Shown one piece after another: positions 46,901 to 58,659 of a stretch of 64,000 nucleotides of DNA (its first letter is position 1; the number at the start of each line of letters is the position of its first letter). The position numbers were made by a program, and so were the translations under genes. This stretch comes from Hyperoodon ampullatus (lineage: Eukaryota; Chordata; Mammalia; Artiodactyla; Ziphiidae): positions 126,819,530 through 126,883,529 of the forward strand of contig OX457061.1 in the NCBI GenBank assembly GCA_949752795.1, given 5' to 3'. The notes under the pieces are model-generated. The model saw nothing but the letters and a program-made list of their open reading frames with translations. It had not been told where the DNA came from and searched no databases.

Positions 46901-49900
46901 AAAGCACAGGAAGTGCTGTGAGTCAGTTCAGTGATTGGCATTAGTTTTCAAGAAGAACGTGTTCTGGTTGAGTGGTTTTCTTATTAGAAACAGCCCTGTT
47001 GGAAAATTCTTTATAGATTAAAAGCTCTTTTTTTCCCAGAAAATGTGACAGTAATTTAAACACTTCACGTTTCATGCATACCTTAAAGCTTCCAATTCCC
47101 TCAATCTCTATTAATTGACAAAAAAGAGGTGTATCTGAATGTTCATGATGTCAAAAAGATGAAAGCCGTGGGTGGTGTTTCGCCTGATTCTGGAAGTGAC
47201 GCTGCAGAGGGAGGGAGGAGGATGTGATTGTAATTGCTGAAGAACTTTAGAATATGGGTACTGGGAGGGAATGGAGCAGAATGGGTTCACTTCCTTTGAT
47301 TTACAGGGTAGATATCTGGAATCCCAAGAAAGCAAAATGATAAACCCAAGGACACACAGCTGACTTAGAGCCAAGAGCAAAAGATACACAGATATATACC
47401 TGGTTGTTTTACACAGAGTATCTATCTATCTGCCTGTCTATCTATTATCTGTCCGTCATCTATCTACCAGTCAGCCTATCTATATCTCTGTCTATCTATC
47501 TATGTATCTATCTATGTATTTATCATCTATCTATGTATCTATGTATCTATGATCTCTCTATGTATATATGTATGTATGTATCTACCATCTACCATCTATC
47601 AAACATCTATCTATAGAGAGAGACGGGGGCAGAGAGAATAAAGATCCCAACTGGAGGGTAGAAGGAACTTGGTCACGTGACAGTGCCCCTCAGTTATTTG
47701 GCTGGAACTCATCACCTCTTTTTGTAAGATGTCTAGACAGAGTCTCTGAAATGGTGTACCCCACAGATAGTGGTCAGAAGTGTTGGACTTCTTCAATTCT
47801 CTAGTTAACGTTACATCATTTTCACTCTTGGAAATTTACTGATCCAAAGCCTAAACCAGGAGGTCCAAAATGCAGAGCCATTAATGTAGAAGTCAGAAGT
47901 CACTGGTCAGACTTCAAAATATTTAAACATCTATGAGAAATTATACATTTTACTAAGCATTACATGGGACTCCTGATCTTGAAATATAAGTTTTTCACTT
48001 CCATTTTCAATTATGAGTTAAGTGCTTTCTTTGAAATATGTATTATCTTATACTCATAAATTGTGTTTTACATTTTAAGGGGAATATACTATGAAACCTT
48101 ATAAATACATAATATTTAAGTAAACCTCATTAATTTTCCTTGGCTTCTTATAAAATCTAGGTCTTCCTTCACCATCAATTTTTATATTCTATGTTGAAAG
48201 GACAATTTTACTGCTCTGAGGAGCTATTTCAAGGTTAAACACACACACACACACACTTAAGTTCCAAGTCTAGAAATTGAACTTAAGAAGTAATACTTTA
48301 TCCTGTAAAGTCATAATCCAAATTAGGTGAAACCCAGTGATAAAATAAATTGTGTATTATTTTAAAATATGTGTCTATACAAATAATATTATGTATACAA
48401 ATACACATTCTCAATTTATACTCTATCAAAAATAAAGCATTGTTTAATTTCAGGGAAAAGGAACTGCAGTTGTGCATAAGATAGATAGCCCTATTACATC
48501 AAGGGAAAATATCATTCACTGATTTTTTCCCCTTGTGATTTATTTTTTCTCAAGTTTAGTTTTCAGAACTGTGTGTTTTTTCCTGAAATATAAGAGCTTT
48601 GCTTTATAAAAACACACTGCGATCCTGATTCTTGGCTGTCAGTTACTTTTAGGGGGTTTGTAGCATAACCTTTGACGAGGTGCAGAGATTCTGAGAGGTT
48701 ATTTGAGTACTTGATCATTGGAATTTTACCAGATAGAAGTAGAACTGGAGTTCAATCAGATGGGGTTGGAGGTGGGAGCCATCACATTTAACAGTGGAGG
48801 AGGAGGTATGGTGTCTTGAGGCTGTTTTCAGGTTAGTCTCTCACTCAGCAGACGTGAGACGTCAGGCCAGCCACGGAGCCCATCTGAGCTCCCAGGGACG
48901 GGGTGCAGCCAGTCAGCTCCCTGGGGAGCTGACTCTGAGATGGAGACCTGCAGGTATCTTGTTATATTTTTTTGCCTTTTTAAAAAAAAATTATTGAAGT
49001 GTAGTTGATTTACAATGTTGGGTTAGTTTCAGGTGTATAGCAAAGTGATTCAGTTATACACATACACATGTTGAAAAGATACCTGCACCCCTATGTTCAT
49101 AGCAGCACTGTTTACAATAGCCAGGACATGGAAGCAACCTAAATGTCCATCAGCAGATGAATGGATAAAGATGTGGTACATATATACAATGGAATACTCC
49201 TCAGCCATAAAAAAGAATGAAATAATGCCATTTGCAGCAACATGGATGGACCTAGAGATGATCATACTAAGTGAAGTAAGTCAGACAGAGAAAGAGAAAT
49301 ACCATATAGCGCTTATATGTAGAATCTAAAACATGATACAAATGAACTTATTTACAAAACAGATTCTTGTTATTATGGGATGTGCTGGGGATCAACCATG
49401 GATGGGAGAGAAAAGAAGCCAAATTTGGAAGGAGAGGCTGGACTGTGATATAGGCCTAGTGGAATGCAAAATAGTCCTAATGAAATATTTTTTGTCTTAC
49501 TAGAGAGCTTATATATTTCTTTAATAAATTGAAATAAATTTCTTTTTGGATACTAAGAAAATAAAAAGGTGTTTGCTATTAAGATGCAACTCATGGATTT
49601 ATAATAGGACTTTTGGTTTTATTAGGGGCAGTACTAATGCCAACACGAATTTTTGACTGGAAACTGTTGTTTTAATTTACATTATGGAGCATCAGTCCTA
49701 GAAAACCAAAAGATGAAGACCCTTCTAAATTGAGAGAATGTTTTAGTTTTTCTTACAACGTTGAAAAGTTAGAAAATATTCAATTGACATGTTGCCAAGT
49801 AAGATTATTTTTAATATTAATAATGATTATTAAAAACTTTTTTCCTATAATGACTCAACCTCTGTCACAAATTTAAATAAGCTTATTTCTACAACACCTT

Positions 49901-52900
49901 ACACAGAAGTCTCAAGTTGGACGATATCTATTCTCTATTGATGTTCTCATCCCAGAGATTAGACTCTTCAGAATAGGACTTGATGAATTGATACAGGCAG
50001 TTTTATGAACTATGCAGCCATGCCATACACGTCCAAATTAAACCACAGCAAACCAAATTAAACAAGAAAGAAAATTCTTGATTTTGTTTTTACAAATGGA
50101 ATTTTTACTTTAATTGAAAGGTCAATAGATTTGCTCAGCACTCGGCCATTGTTTTCAGTTGAACAATTTGAAGAAATCCAACCAGCCCTAGGCACCAAGC
50201 TCTCCTCCGTCTGGGGCAGCTAATACTTGCTTCCTCTGGAATCTTTCCTTTTGGATTTCTTTATTCCTAATTCAAAACTGACAATAACTTGGGCACAAAA
50301 AAAAGAGTAAAAAAATGTAAAATTCTTGTTGCCTGGCAATGCATAGAATTGTTAGTTTGTGTTCTAATCTGGCTGATATATTTATTCATTCTTAAACTAT
50401 AGAGACTATTATGAAGTACAGTATAAAGTTTTTAATCACAATAAACACACATTAAAGAAACCACACCTGTGTTTGATTGGATGTGTTAATCCACCCCGAA
50501 TGAGGAAGATAGCAAAATTGCCCAATCAGAAAAGAAGGAAAATGAAGTAGTCACTTAAATTTGCACACTGCCATTGATATTTTAAAGGAAAAAAAATCAT
50601 TATCAATAGTCATTTTCTCATTTTAATTATTTTCTATATATAGACTAGTTCTAGACAGGGTAGAAAGAATTCTTAATTTTTATCTTTCTTGTGTAAAGTA
50701 TACAATACTTTAACTTGAGAAATAAAGTTGTTTTTGTAAAAAAAAAACTTTGTAGAATTAAAAAAAAAAGAACTCTCTCTAGGTAAAAGTTTGAACCTGC
50801 AATTTCAGAAAGAAAAATTAGCATATGGCTCTGGGTCTGTTTTCTGGAGTGATTGGGAGATTTTCTGTGTTTTTTTCCTGACCTGATGTTCCCTTGTTTT
50901 CTTTCATTCTATAAGTTCTATAACCTGGGCTGGAACATCAAGAGTTCCATCCACTGCTCTCCCTGCTAGAAGATGGCTAGTCAACAATCTGAGTGATAAC
51001 ACAGAGAAACCGAAATAGCTTTTCTTGCCTAAATTCAAGCCCCTTGTTTCCTGCTGAATCCTCTCCCGTTTCCTGCATCACTTTATCAAGTACTGAGGGT
51101 GTGTCTGATTGATTTGGTCAACACAAACTCAAGGAGAAGATGGAATTACAGAAATAAAGAGATGGTAAGAAGGGAAAACTAGTTTTTATTTTCAGTAATC
51201 CAGATTCTCCTAACTTAAAGTCATGAGTGAGGCTCCTGGATCCCCATGTATATTGTACTCTCATCTGGTGGTTCTGACTACCTGTTGGTGTGGTCCTGGG
51301 TCCCTGGGGCCTTAGGCCATGTTCTCATTCTACTAATTGTAACTGTAGTATTTTAAACCTGTTAACACCCTTGTAATTTATAATTATTTATGCATTTATT
51401 GATAATTATAACCATTTTACTTATAGTAGATTGTTTTGAGAACAGAGATGGTGTCTTATTCATATTTGTTTGTTTCTATATCCAACCCAAGTTTCTATCA
51501 TAGTGCCTTGAATTTAGCTGGCATTCAGTACTTGTTATTGTACAGAATTCACTGTTAAACTGGGGTAAACTGGAGTTTTCTGTCCTATTTTTTGAAAACG
51601 AAACATACCTGTTTTTTTTAATAGTGCAAAATGGTGTGAATTTTGGAGTTTCATACCTGGACCAAGTTCACCAGCGTATCTCTGAAGTGTCCTGAGGTCT
51701 CTGAGTAAATGTCCTCCTGCAGGTCGCGGCTGTATTCTGGGTACAAGAACGCCCACGTTGGAGGGTTGGTTTATGATAGAACCACGTATCCCTGTGCTTG
51801 CCTAGGTCAGCGCTACTTCCCCCATATGAGTGGAAAGTGAGGAGACATCTAATCTGCTGACATTTCTTTGTCTTTTACCACATTCTACTCACATGAAGCC
51901 AATAAACAGTCCACCCAAGTAATTTGACAGCAGTGGTAACATAGGCCCAGGTCGGTTTTCTTAAAAAAAATACTATGTCTATTCCAAAACTGAAAAACAA
52001 CATTGAGAATCATTTCGCATTCTGCAATCTTTAAAATTCAGAATTCTGCCTTCTCTTTCCTTAGCGCACTGCCCAGCCCGGCTCTCCCCAAGTCTTTGTC
52101 CTGTCTTGATATTTTCAGTGAAGGGTCTTACTTCACTCCCCTTGGGAAAGTCTTGTTTTTGTTTGAATGCAATAGAGCTGATTGTCTGGGACATTTTCTT
52201 GACAGTTCAATGTCACATAATACATGACGCAATGGAACTTAAGGCATTAAGCCTTTTAAAAAATGTAAAGAGTTAACCTTTCCACTTTTAAGATGCGTAA
52301 AAACCTGATTCTGAGGTGGATCGCAGTGATTATGAGGTTTACGTAAATTGAAGTAGTTGCCCATATTTGTAGAATTCGCTGAGTGATCATCGTGCTTTGC
52401 TTTGTTCTGTCTTTATACCTGGTCCCTCCTAGGTAAGAGATACGATGCTCCCTGAGCCACTGTGCCAGGTACTTGCTGTCCTAATGTAAACACCCACCTC
52501 ATAGAAACTAGTAATTATTTTCCTGGAAAGTCCGCTTCACTTGATTGTCTAGGGAATTGTTTCATTTTTAGTACCCTAATCATCGATTCTACTTAGTGAA
52601 TTAATTAGTCTTGAGTGAGTGATATTTCACATATGAGTGTCTTAGAAAATTCTTTAAAATACATAAACTGGAATATTTTACACATTATTTGAAACATATA
52701 AAGTTTATATGAGTGTAAAACATATGTACAAATGTGTATTTCCTTACGCAAATAGTAGGCTTCTCGCATCTGGAAAATTTCTCCGTTTGTTCTTGAAGCT
52801 AATATATCAATGAGGCAATTCTCATCAGTGCCTGCTCCCTGGAAGGACAGAGCAAGAGAAATATAAAGGCATCTGTGCTGGAAATAACAGTGCACTCTGT

Positions 52901-54580
52901 GCAGTAAAGGGATCTAGCCTCCCTGGTGTTCTGAGAGGTGGCAGGGGGCAAGGAAGTATGCTTGGGGTAAAGACAGGCCCAGTTCAGTCTGCCTCTGCTA
53001 CTTACTAGCTGTTTGGTCCCCAAAAGATAATATTATCTAAAACTCTGTTCCTTCATAGTGTGAAACAGCATGGGCATTTCTAAATAATGTGGGAAACGAT
53101 GTTTAAACAATGCTCATGACACTGATTTTTTTCCTGCTAGAATATCAATTCTTGGGCAAGCTCGAATTTGATCCTGGGTCTCTAATTTTGCAAAAGGTGT
53201 TTCAGAGACGTCTCCCTGCCTCTCCCCGGATGTGGACTTCTGCACCGTTTGCCTAAACATTTGGACTGGGTACTTTCTGTAGTCTCTTTCAGCCATAGGC
53301 ATAAACTCTTCTCTGATGGTGATTTTAAAGACAACGCATCTGTTTCAGAAAGCTTCAGAAATCCTTTCCCTTCTGTGAGACATTGATACAATGTAACAGT
53401 TTCATCTAAACAGTAACATAGGACTTACTTCACATCATTTTGCAAGAGGTAGGGATTGACATTATGCAACACTCAATACTCTGTAATGGGCTATATGGGA
53501 AACGAGTCTAAAAAAACAGATAAGAGTGGAGTGGATGTATGCACCTGGATAACTGATTCACTTTGCTGTACACCTGAAACTAACACAACAGTGTAAATCA
53601 ACTATACTCCAATAAAAATTTTTTAAATATTAAAAAAATCAGTACTTTTGGGATTCATATCTACTCACTGAATTTTAATTGAGTAAATTCCACATATGGA
53701 ATTGTAAAAAATATTAGTTGAAATTAATATTTTACATAAGGCTTATTCTGATCTACAAATATGATGGCCAAGATCCAGATTCTGTAATTTTTTTCCCTCT
53801 TCCTTTTCGAGTCACACATTGTTCCCAGACCAGGCTAATCAGGTCATTGGCAGGCATTGTATTGGAATGATTGTAGCAGCTCTGCAGGTGTTTCATGTCA
53901 GCGTTTGGAAAGATGTGAAAAGCCGTTTGTCTCCCATCCCTAGCCAACAAACCTCTAACAAATCTGTAATTTCTTTACTGTAAGAAAGAATTGTTCTAAT
54001 TCTTCAGAAGTAACATTTTGCTACATTTGAGCAATAGTTTTTGTAAAGGATTAATTTAGGGTCACAAAAGTATAGATGTCATCTATATTTTGTCTCTGAC
54101 TCAGTATTACTGCTGACTCATTACTTTATGAGCCCAATTTATACCACAGTGTAAAGAGATTCACATGAATTATAATATTTCCTCTTAATGTGTGAAGATA
54201 TACTGGGGAGAGACAAATCCAAACAGCCCCGGAAGCTTTCCTTTTGGCAGACTGGCACAGAGCGGGGTTGGTGGGTCTGAGTTTGCACAACAGGAGAATC
54301 GACTGATCCCGCTGCTGGGCTCTGGAGGTCCCCCCTTTCCTGACACCCCCCCAGCATTTCTTTCATTTCTTCTTTGAGCAGAAGTTCCCTCCCCTCCCTG
54401 ATCACACATAGCAGCATCATAGGGCAGGTCCCGCACTATGGAAATATTTTCTCATCCGACCTCTACCTTCATGGCATGCCAGAGCTCATGGGCATCGTAG
54501 GAGGGTGGTGGGTACATGAGGCCCACCATGACTTCCTTGAAGTGATCGGAAAGCTTCTCCTTCAGCTCACTAACCAGGTC
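37875..54580 (-). CDS. ANXA10: Annexin A10, exons 4-12 (5' exons outside window)
   Basis: Nine exons on the minus strand join in frame to 780 bp (259 residues plus TAA). With the 65 residues encoded by exons 1-3 in human this gives the full 324-residue length. ANXA10 is an atypical annexin of gastric and urothelial epithelium, with four annexin repeats and little calcium binding. Repeat 2 keeps the calcium-loop motif GAGTDE. Repeats 3 and 4 begin [10 protein letters not shown] and DFGFHNKTV without a GxGT loop, as known for ANXA10. The C-terminus is [13 protein letters not shown]. All splice sites are AG/GT; the exon 4 donor (GTAGAG) is weak. The only notable change seen is a tryptophan at residue 208. 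Exons 1-3 were not found up to the right edge. Confidence 0.95.
38187..38402 (-). repeat. CHR-2-type SINE in ANXA10 intron 11, gene-sense
   Basis: Minus strand, the same as ANXA10. Target duplication cctaatgtgttttt on both sides. Confidence 0.95.
38403..40136 (-). other. ANXA10 intron 11, rest
   Basis: AT-rich. No clear repeat beyond possible old fragments at 38,560-38,900. Confidence 0.4.
40137..40259 (-). CDS. ANXA10: ANXA10 exon 11
   Basis: 123 bp, 41 codons, phase 0 at both ends. It encodes [20 protein letters not shown], then [21 protein letters not shown] (repeat 4). Acceptor CTTTTAG, donor [14 protein letters not shown] stands where other annexins have the KGxGT calcium loop. Confidence 0.95.
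40588..40890 (-). repeat. LINE-1 3' end, in ANXA10 intron 10
   Basis: L1 3'-end signature (gtgtagttgatttacaatg; tgtacagcaaagtgattcag; cccttggcaaccataagttt). Plausible degenerate target duplication ataatcctccctttta / ataattctccctttaa. Confidence 0.85.
40946..41176 (-). repeat. CHR-2-type SINE with about 43-T run, ANXA10 intron 10
   Basis: Target duplication ctgaacactgcatttt, 16 bp and exact (40930-40945; 41177-41192). The long uninterrupted T run and exact duplication point to a recent insertion. Confidence 0.96.
41177..43004 (-). other. ANXA10 intron 10, rest
   Basis: No repeat or exon recognised. AT-rich. Confidence 0.4.
43005..43063 (-). CDS. ANXA10: ANXA10 exon 10
   Basis: 59 bp, phase 1 to 0. 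It encodes [19 protein letters not shown] after the split valine codon, the end of repeat 3. Acceptor TTTTCCTAG, donor GTAAGT. Confidence 0.94.
43577..43672 (-). CDS. ANXA10: ANXA10 exon 9
   Basis: 96 bp, phase 1 in and 1 out. It encodes [20 protein letters not shown], then [12 protein letters not shown] (repeat 3 core). The acceptor TTGAAG has a weak pyrimidine tract. A nearby TTCCAG is also possible but would remove VFQ and break the frame. Donor is GTGAGT. Confidence 0.92.
44019..44235 (-). repeat. CHR-2-type SINE in ANXA10 intron 8
   Basis: Minus strand. Target duplication ccatattcttttt (44006-; 44238-). The T run is interrupted by C (older tail). Confidence 0.94.
44567..44660 (-). CDS. 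ANXA10: ANXA10 exon 8
   Basis: 94 bp, phase 0 to 1. It encodes [20 protein letters not shown], then [11 protein letters not shown] (repeat 3). Acceptor TTTCAG, donor GTAACT. The codon at 44573-44571 is TGG (Trp208) where human ANXA10, as I recall it, and most annexins have arginine (the LR of the HLRxVF motif). Confidence 0.94.
44748..44801 (-). CDS. ANXA10: ANXA10 exon 7
   Basis: 54 bp, 18 codons, phase 0 at both ends. It encodes [18 protein letters not shown], the start of repeat 3, where the calcium loop is absent. Acceptor CTTCACAG, donor GTAACG. It is separated from exon 8 by only 86 bp of G+C-rich intron. Confidence 0.94.
44802..47410 (-). other. ANXA10 intron 6, right-hand part with no repeat recognised
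   Basis: Contains a short G+C-rich patch at 45,055-45,120 (cctccgccgcccaccccttc). Open frames at 45,563-45,851 on both strands have no recognisable content. Confidence 0.4.
47415..47605. repeat. (CTAT)n / (GTAT)n tetranucleotide microsatellite
   Basis: About 190 bp of imperfect ctat, ctgt and gtat units in ANXA10 intron 6. The frame across it is low-complexity. Confidence 0.92.
48239..48257. repeat. Short (AC)n run
   Basis: Nine to ten AC units in ANXA10 intron 6. Confidence 0.85.
48975..49362. repeat. LINE-1 with inverted 5' part (twin-priming product)
   Basis: 48,985-49,068 is the L1 3' end in antisense (gtgtagttgatttacaatg). 49,070-49,360 is ORF2 tail/3' UTR in sense (aatggaatactcctcagcca). 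The pair is flanked by a short target duplication tcttgttat (48957-; 49364-). Confidence 0.8.
49363..51656 (-). other. ANXA10 intron 6, left-over part
   Basis: No repeat or exon recognised. AT-rich. Confidence 0.4.
51657..51736 (-). CDS. ANXA10: ANXA10 exon 6
   Basis: 80 bp, phase 1 to 0. It encodes [20 protein letters not shown], then LVNLVQ, which is the second half of repeat 2. Acceptor TACCCAG, donor GTATGA. It is followed by the largest ANXA10 intron in this window (44,802-51,656, about 6.9 kb). Confidence 0.93.
52748..52838 (-). CDS. ANXA10: ANXA10 exon 5
   Basis: 91 bp, phase 0 to 1. It encodes [20 protein letters not shown], then [10 protein letters not shown] plus the first base of a glutamine codon. 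GAGTDE is the only calcium-loop motif retained in this annexin. Acceptor CCTTCCAG is strong; donor is GTAAGG. Confidence 0.95.
53525..53638 (+). repeat. LINE-1 3' end fragment, plus strand
   Basis: acctgaaactaacacaacag and aactatactccaataaaaat, the sense L1 3' terminus. It lies in ANXA10 intron 4, antisense to the gene. Confidence 0.8.
54467..54580 (-). CDS. ANXA10: ANXA10 exon 4
   Basis: 114 bp, 38 codons, phase 0 at both ends. It encodes [20 protein letters not shown] and ends in [11 protein letters not shown] (end of repeat 1, start of repeat 2). The acceptor is TCCACAG. The donor GTAGAG deviates from consensus at +4. Confidence 0.93.
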
Positions 54581-56150
54581 CTGTGGAGGAAAAACAAATA
54601 CCTTCATTATATCGCTTACCAGTTTTATGAGAGAAATGGGATAATTGCAGAAAGTCTTCTAGTATGATTTCCTTTTCCACGTCACTTCACATAATAACTA
54701 GTCTGGTTTTAGTTCACATGTGTGTACATGGATTACATGAGATCGTGGACTTGAGGGTTTGAAAATGACTGATGTGATGACATCTCTGCATGAGACATCA
54801 TCTGTATGGATATTCTAGTCACGTAAACCCAAGCCGACCCCTCTTCTCATCTCATTATGAAAATAAATAAAATTTGAAACCTGAAAGCATTTTAGTTGGG
54901 AGTGCTTAGTTTTCTTGTGTGGAATTAATGAAAGAAAGTCCTTAAAGAAAATATGCATTTTATTTTATCATTATAGCAATGTCTTTTAGCAAAGAGTTTC
55001 TGGTTATACTATTGCCAAAAAGCTTGTATAAATGAATTAAGTAGTCTTAGAACTTTCTTCAGATAGTCACATGAATATACTTACTGAAAATATTGAAAAT
55101 TAAATGCTTAGAAGGAAAAATAAGGTGCTGGATTTTTGGCCTTGAAATACAGGTACAAGAGCATGAAATTGATCGTTTTAATGTGACTTTCCTTTTACTC
55201 ATGTAGAGTGGATGTTTAAAAACATATATGCTCAATTTATTTTTTGTAGGGTTACAAAGATATCTGAAAGATATTTAAAATTTACCATTTCTTGCTAAAA
55301 TGTATAGTGTATATTCAGTTTTATGTTGAAATACACAACATTTTAGTTCTGACTTGGTTCAATAATATAATTCAATAAGGCATAATAAATAAGCTTTGTT
55401 ACAATAAAAACGAAATAGTCATAATTTTCATTTTATTTAGTATAATCGGCAGCACGTTTCCTATACTGTGGGTTTTCTTTTTTAACAAATAAAAGCATCA
55501 TCCACAAGGTGGTAATTGGTAACAGAGACTCTATTGAATTTTCGCCCAGGTCAGTGCAATTTGTTTAATGAGCAGTTAATAGGTGTCTGGAGTTGTGGCA
55601 GGTGCTTGGAGTAGATATAAGACTTATAAGGTCGCTTCCTCATGGAGCTGGTAGTCTAGTTAATTCCCTCATTGTTCACCATCGACTGTTTCTAATCCCT
55701 TTACCAAATAGTCCTGACGGTGCTATTAGGAGACAGGTGATAGCAATGGATAAATCTGACATGAACATCTGAGCTTGTGAAGGCTTTGTTCTCATGCTCA
55801 CACGAGCTCAATACATCTTTTTTGAAGGAAAGATGGCAGTGTATTCAATGGGTGTTTATTTCTACTCTTTCCCAGACATGGTGGTAGGAGCTGGAGAAAA
55901 ATAACACAGGGTTTCTGTTTTCAAGAGGACCAACATCCCATAAACCCAGACGTAGCGTAAGTAAAAATGTGAGCTAATGCTTTCAAAGGCTCTGATCTTC
56001 ATTTTTCACTTTATAAGATCCTAAAGCAGTAGTTCAAGAGAGTTCTAAGAATTTAGATAAGATATCAGAATGGCCTTACAGGATCAGAGGACACAAGACA
56101 CAGTTACACAAGGAAGGACAAGTGGCATGGAGATAAGAGTTCAGATGCCA
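54581..56150 (-). other. Presumed ANXA10 intron 3, nothing recognised
   Basis: AT-rich. An old mammal-wide repeat may lie around 55,850-55,990. Confidence 0.35.
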
Positions 56151-56153
56151 TTT

Positions 56154-56960
56154 GTGATGGTTAATTTTATGTCAGCTTGGATGGGCCACAGCACCCGGAT
56201 ATTTGGTCAAACATTCTTCTGGATGTTTCTGTGAAGGTATTAAAAAAATTTTTTTTAATTGAAGTATAGCTGATTTACAATGTTGTGTTAGTTACTGCTG
56301 TACAGCAAAGTGACTCAGTTATACATGTATATGCATTCTTTTTTCCTGTTTTTTCCATTATGGTTTATCCCAGGATATTGAATATAGTTCCCTGTGCTCT
56401 ACAGTAGGACTTGTTGTTTATCCATCATATGTAATAGTTTGCACCTGTAATCCCAAACTGCCAATCCGTCCCTCCTCCACCCCCCTCCCACTTGGCAACC
56501 ACAAGTCTGTTCTCTATGTCTGTGAGTCTGTTTCTGTTTAATAGATAATGCCATTTGTGTTGTATTTTAGATTCTACATATAAATGATATCATATGGTGT
56601 TTGTCTTTCTCTTTCTGACTCACTTCACTTAGTATGACAATCTCTATCATATCATGTTGCTGCAAATAGCATGATTTCATTCTTTTTTATGGCTGAGCAG
56701 TATTCCATTGTATATATGGACCACATCCTGTGAAGGTATTTTTTAGATGATTAGCATTTACATCAGTGGGCTTCGAGTAAAGCAGATTACTCTCCACAAT
56801 GTGGGTGGGTCTCATTCAGTCAGTGGAAGACTTTGTAAGAAAAGATTGATTTTCCCTCAAGAATTCTACCAGCAGATGGCCTTTGGAACTGAGCGGCTAC
56901 CTTCTCCCCAGCAAACCCATTCCTCAGCATATATCTGCAGAAAACCATAATTCAAAGATA
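56154..56960 (+). repeat. Old LTR/MaLR-like repeat split by a LINE-1 insertion
   Basis: gatggttaattttatgtcag, gccacagcacccggatattt and tttggtcaaacattcttctg, then after the L1 gtaaagcagattactctcca and atgtgggtgggtctcattca. This is a recurrent ancient placental repeat; exact name not assigned. Confidence 0.6.
56245..56728 (-). repeat. LINE-1 3' end nested in an older repeat
   Basis: Signature agtatagctgatttacaatg to attccattgtatatatgg. Flanked by ctgtgaaggtatt on both sides (about 56,231 and 56,729). Confidence 0.88.
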
Positions 56961-57870
56961 CACCACTATATTTTAAAATTTAGTTAAAATGGATCAGTTC
57001 CTTGACAGACACAAATTACCAGAATAAACTCAAGGAGAATTTCAAACTCAGTCGAAATTTCCTTATATTTATTTTGAAAAACTGGATTCACAATTAACCC
57101 ACACTCTTAATCTCTAGACCCAGGTGAAATCATTTGAAAAAAAACTATGAAACGTTTAAGGTGGAAGTAAAATCAACTCTACACAAAATCTTGTAGAAAG
57201 CAGCAGATGAAAGAAGACGTCTCTATTTTATGTGACTAGTGCTGTCCTAACACCAAAAAAAAATACCCAAAAAATTAAATCCAGCGCAGTGCCTTGAAGG
57301 TTTAAATGCAAACAGACCAATGGAATAGACTTTTATGTACAGAGTAAAGGGTCCTGGCAGCTGATGGAAAGATAGAAACGTTAGAATTATCATCACTTTT
57401 GCGAGCCTTCCTCTGACCCTCGGGGAAGCTGATTATTTCTTTGCCACGGCTGCTCCACCCTCGCACTTATTACACTAGATTTAATGACCATATTATATGC
57501 ATTTATGTGCCCCCAACGTCTATCAGACATGGACTTTCTCACAAATGTCCCCAAATCCATCATCTCACTCTGGCACAGTGCTGAGTACTCAAATGTGCAG
57601 AGTACGTGGTATATAATGTATAAATGAACGTGTGAACAAGTGCGAGAATAAAGGAATAAATGTGGGAGGAGAAAGCCCTGAATTTACTGATTAAACGTAA
57701 AAGATAAAGGCAATGGCTTGGGCACTGCAAAGTCTTCCATTTGATCTTCAGTCACTTTTTGGGTCCGTATCCCTCCCAAACATTCATAACAGCATCTTCC
57801 CTTACTTCACCTGTGATCGCTTTGGGCGCTGACCCTGAACACCTGTGCGGTTTCCACTGCTGATAGGGAT
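56960..57870. other. No gene or repeat recognised
   Basis: Presumed ANXA10 intron 3. Mixed composition, becoming G+C-richer toward 57,850. Confidence 0.4.
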
Positions 57871-57878
57871 CAGCGCGG

Positions 57879-57892
57879 CCGCTAGATGGCGC
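57879..57892 (+). promoter_or_regulatory. CTCF-like motif
   Basis: CCGCTAGATGGCGC matches the CTCF core CCASYAGRKGGCRS at 13 of 14 positions. The immediate surroundings are CpG-rich (agcgcggccgctagatggcg). Binding is inferred from sequence only. Confidence 0.45.
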
Positions 57893-57920
57893 GGGGGAGC
57901 TTTGCTTTGAAGCGCCCGTG

Positions 57921-57974
57921 GGCGTGCGTGCGTCTGTGCGTGCGCGTGCGTGCGTGCGCGCGTGCGTACGTACA
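57921..57974. repeat. (TGCG)n microsatellite
   Basis: About 54 bp of tgcg/cgtg units. Alternating purine-pyrimidine with many CpG, capable of Z-DNA. Confidence 0.93.
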
Positions 57975-58240
57975 TGGCTCTAGCAGACTGATTTCATAAG
58001 GTACCTCGAGGAAGTCAGGGAAGTTTGGTGGAACAGGCAGTGCCAGGCGTCATACCAACCGGTCGTGCCCAGGCCTGGGGGTGGCGTGTGGTTCCGGTCC
58101 TGGCCGAGCATCAGCTGTGAGGTGACAGGTAGGTGCCCTTACTTCTGTGTCTGCTTCCCGTCTGTACAGTGAGAATTCTAACAGCACCCACGTCATAGCA
58201 TTGGCCTTAACAGATTATATTTAACTCAGGTGGAATTCTT

Positions 58241-58443
58241 TTTTTTTTTTTTGCGGTACGCGGGCCTCTCACCGTCGTGGCCTCTCCCGCCGCGGAGCAC
58301 AGGCTCCGGACGCGCAGGCCCAGCGGCCATAGCTCACGGGCCCAGCCGCTCCGCGGCACGTGGGACCCTCCCGGACCGGGGCACGAACCCGTGTTCCCTG
58401 CATCGGCAGGCGGACTCTCAACCACTGCGCCACCAGGGAAGCC
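58241..58443 (-). repeat. CHR-2-type SINE, antisense to the window
   Basis: Exact 16-bp target duplication ctcaggtggaattctt (58225-58240; 58444-58459). Body is CpG-rich (cgtcgtggcctctcccgccg), so little decayed. Confidence 0.96.
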
Positions 58444-58659
58444 CTCAGGTGGAATTCTTAAAATATTTTCTGGGAGGTGGGAGGTATGAGGCACTCAAAA
58501 TGTCTCCCCCCCCACAAATCTTAGGTAATTTGCTGCGGATTAAACATGGCTGATACTAGCTGTTTCCTCTCTCCCCTCTTTCTGTCTCCTTCTCTCTCTG
58601 CACCCCAGAAGTTTGCCTTTTACACTGCATTTCTCACACGTTACCAATATCCATTGTCA

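Noticed and set aside
53753..53950. Possible ANXA10 exon 3
   Set aside because: It lies 3' of exon 4 in gene order, and its frame ([20 protein letters not shown]) has no annexin similarity.
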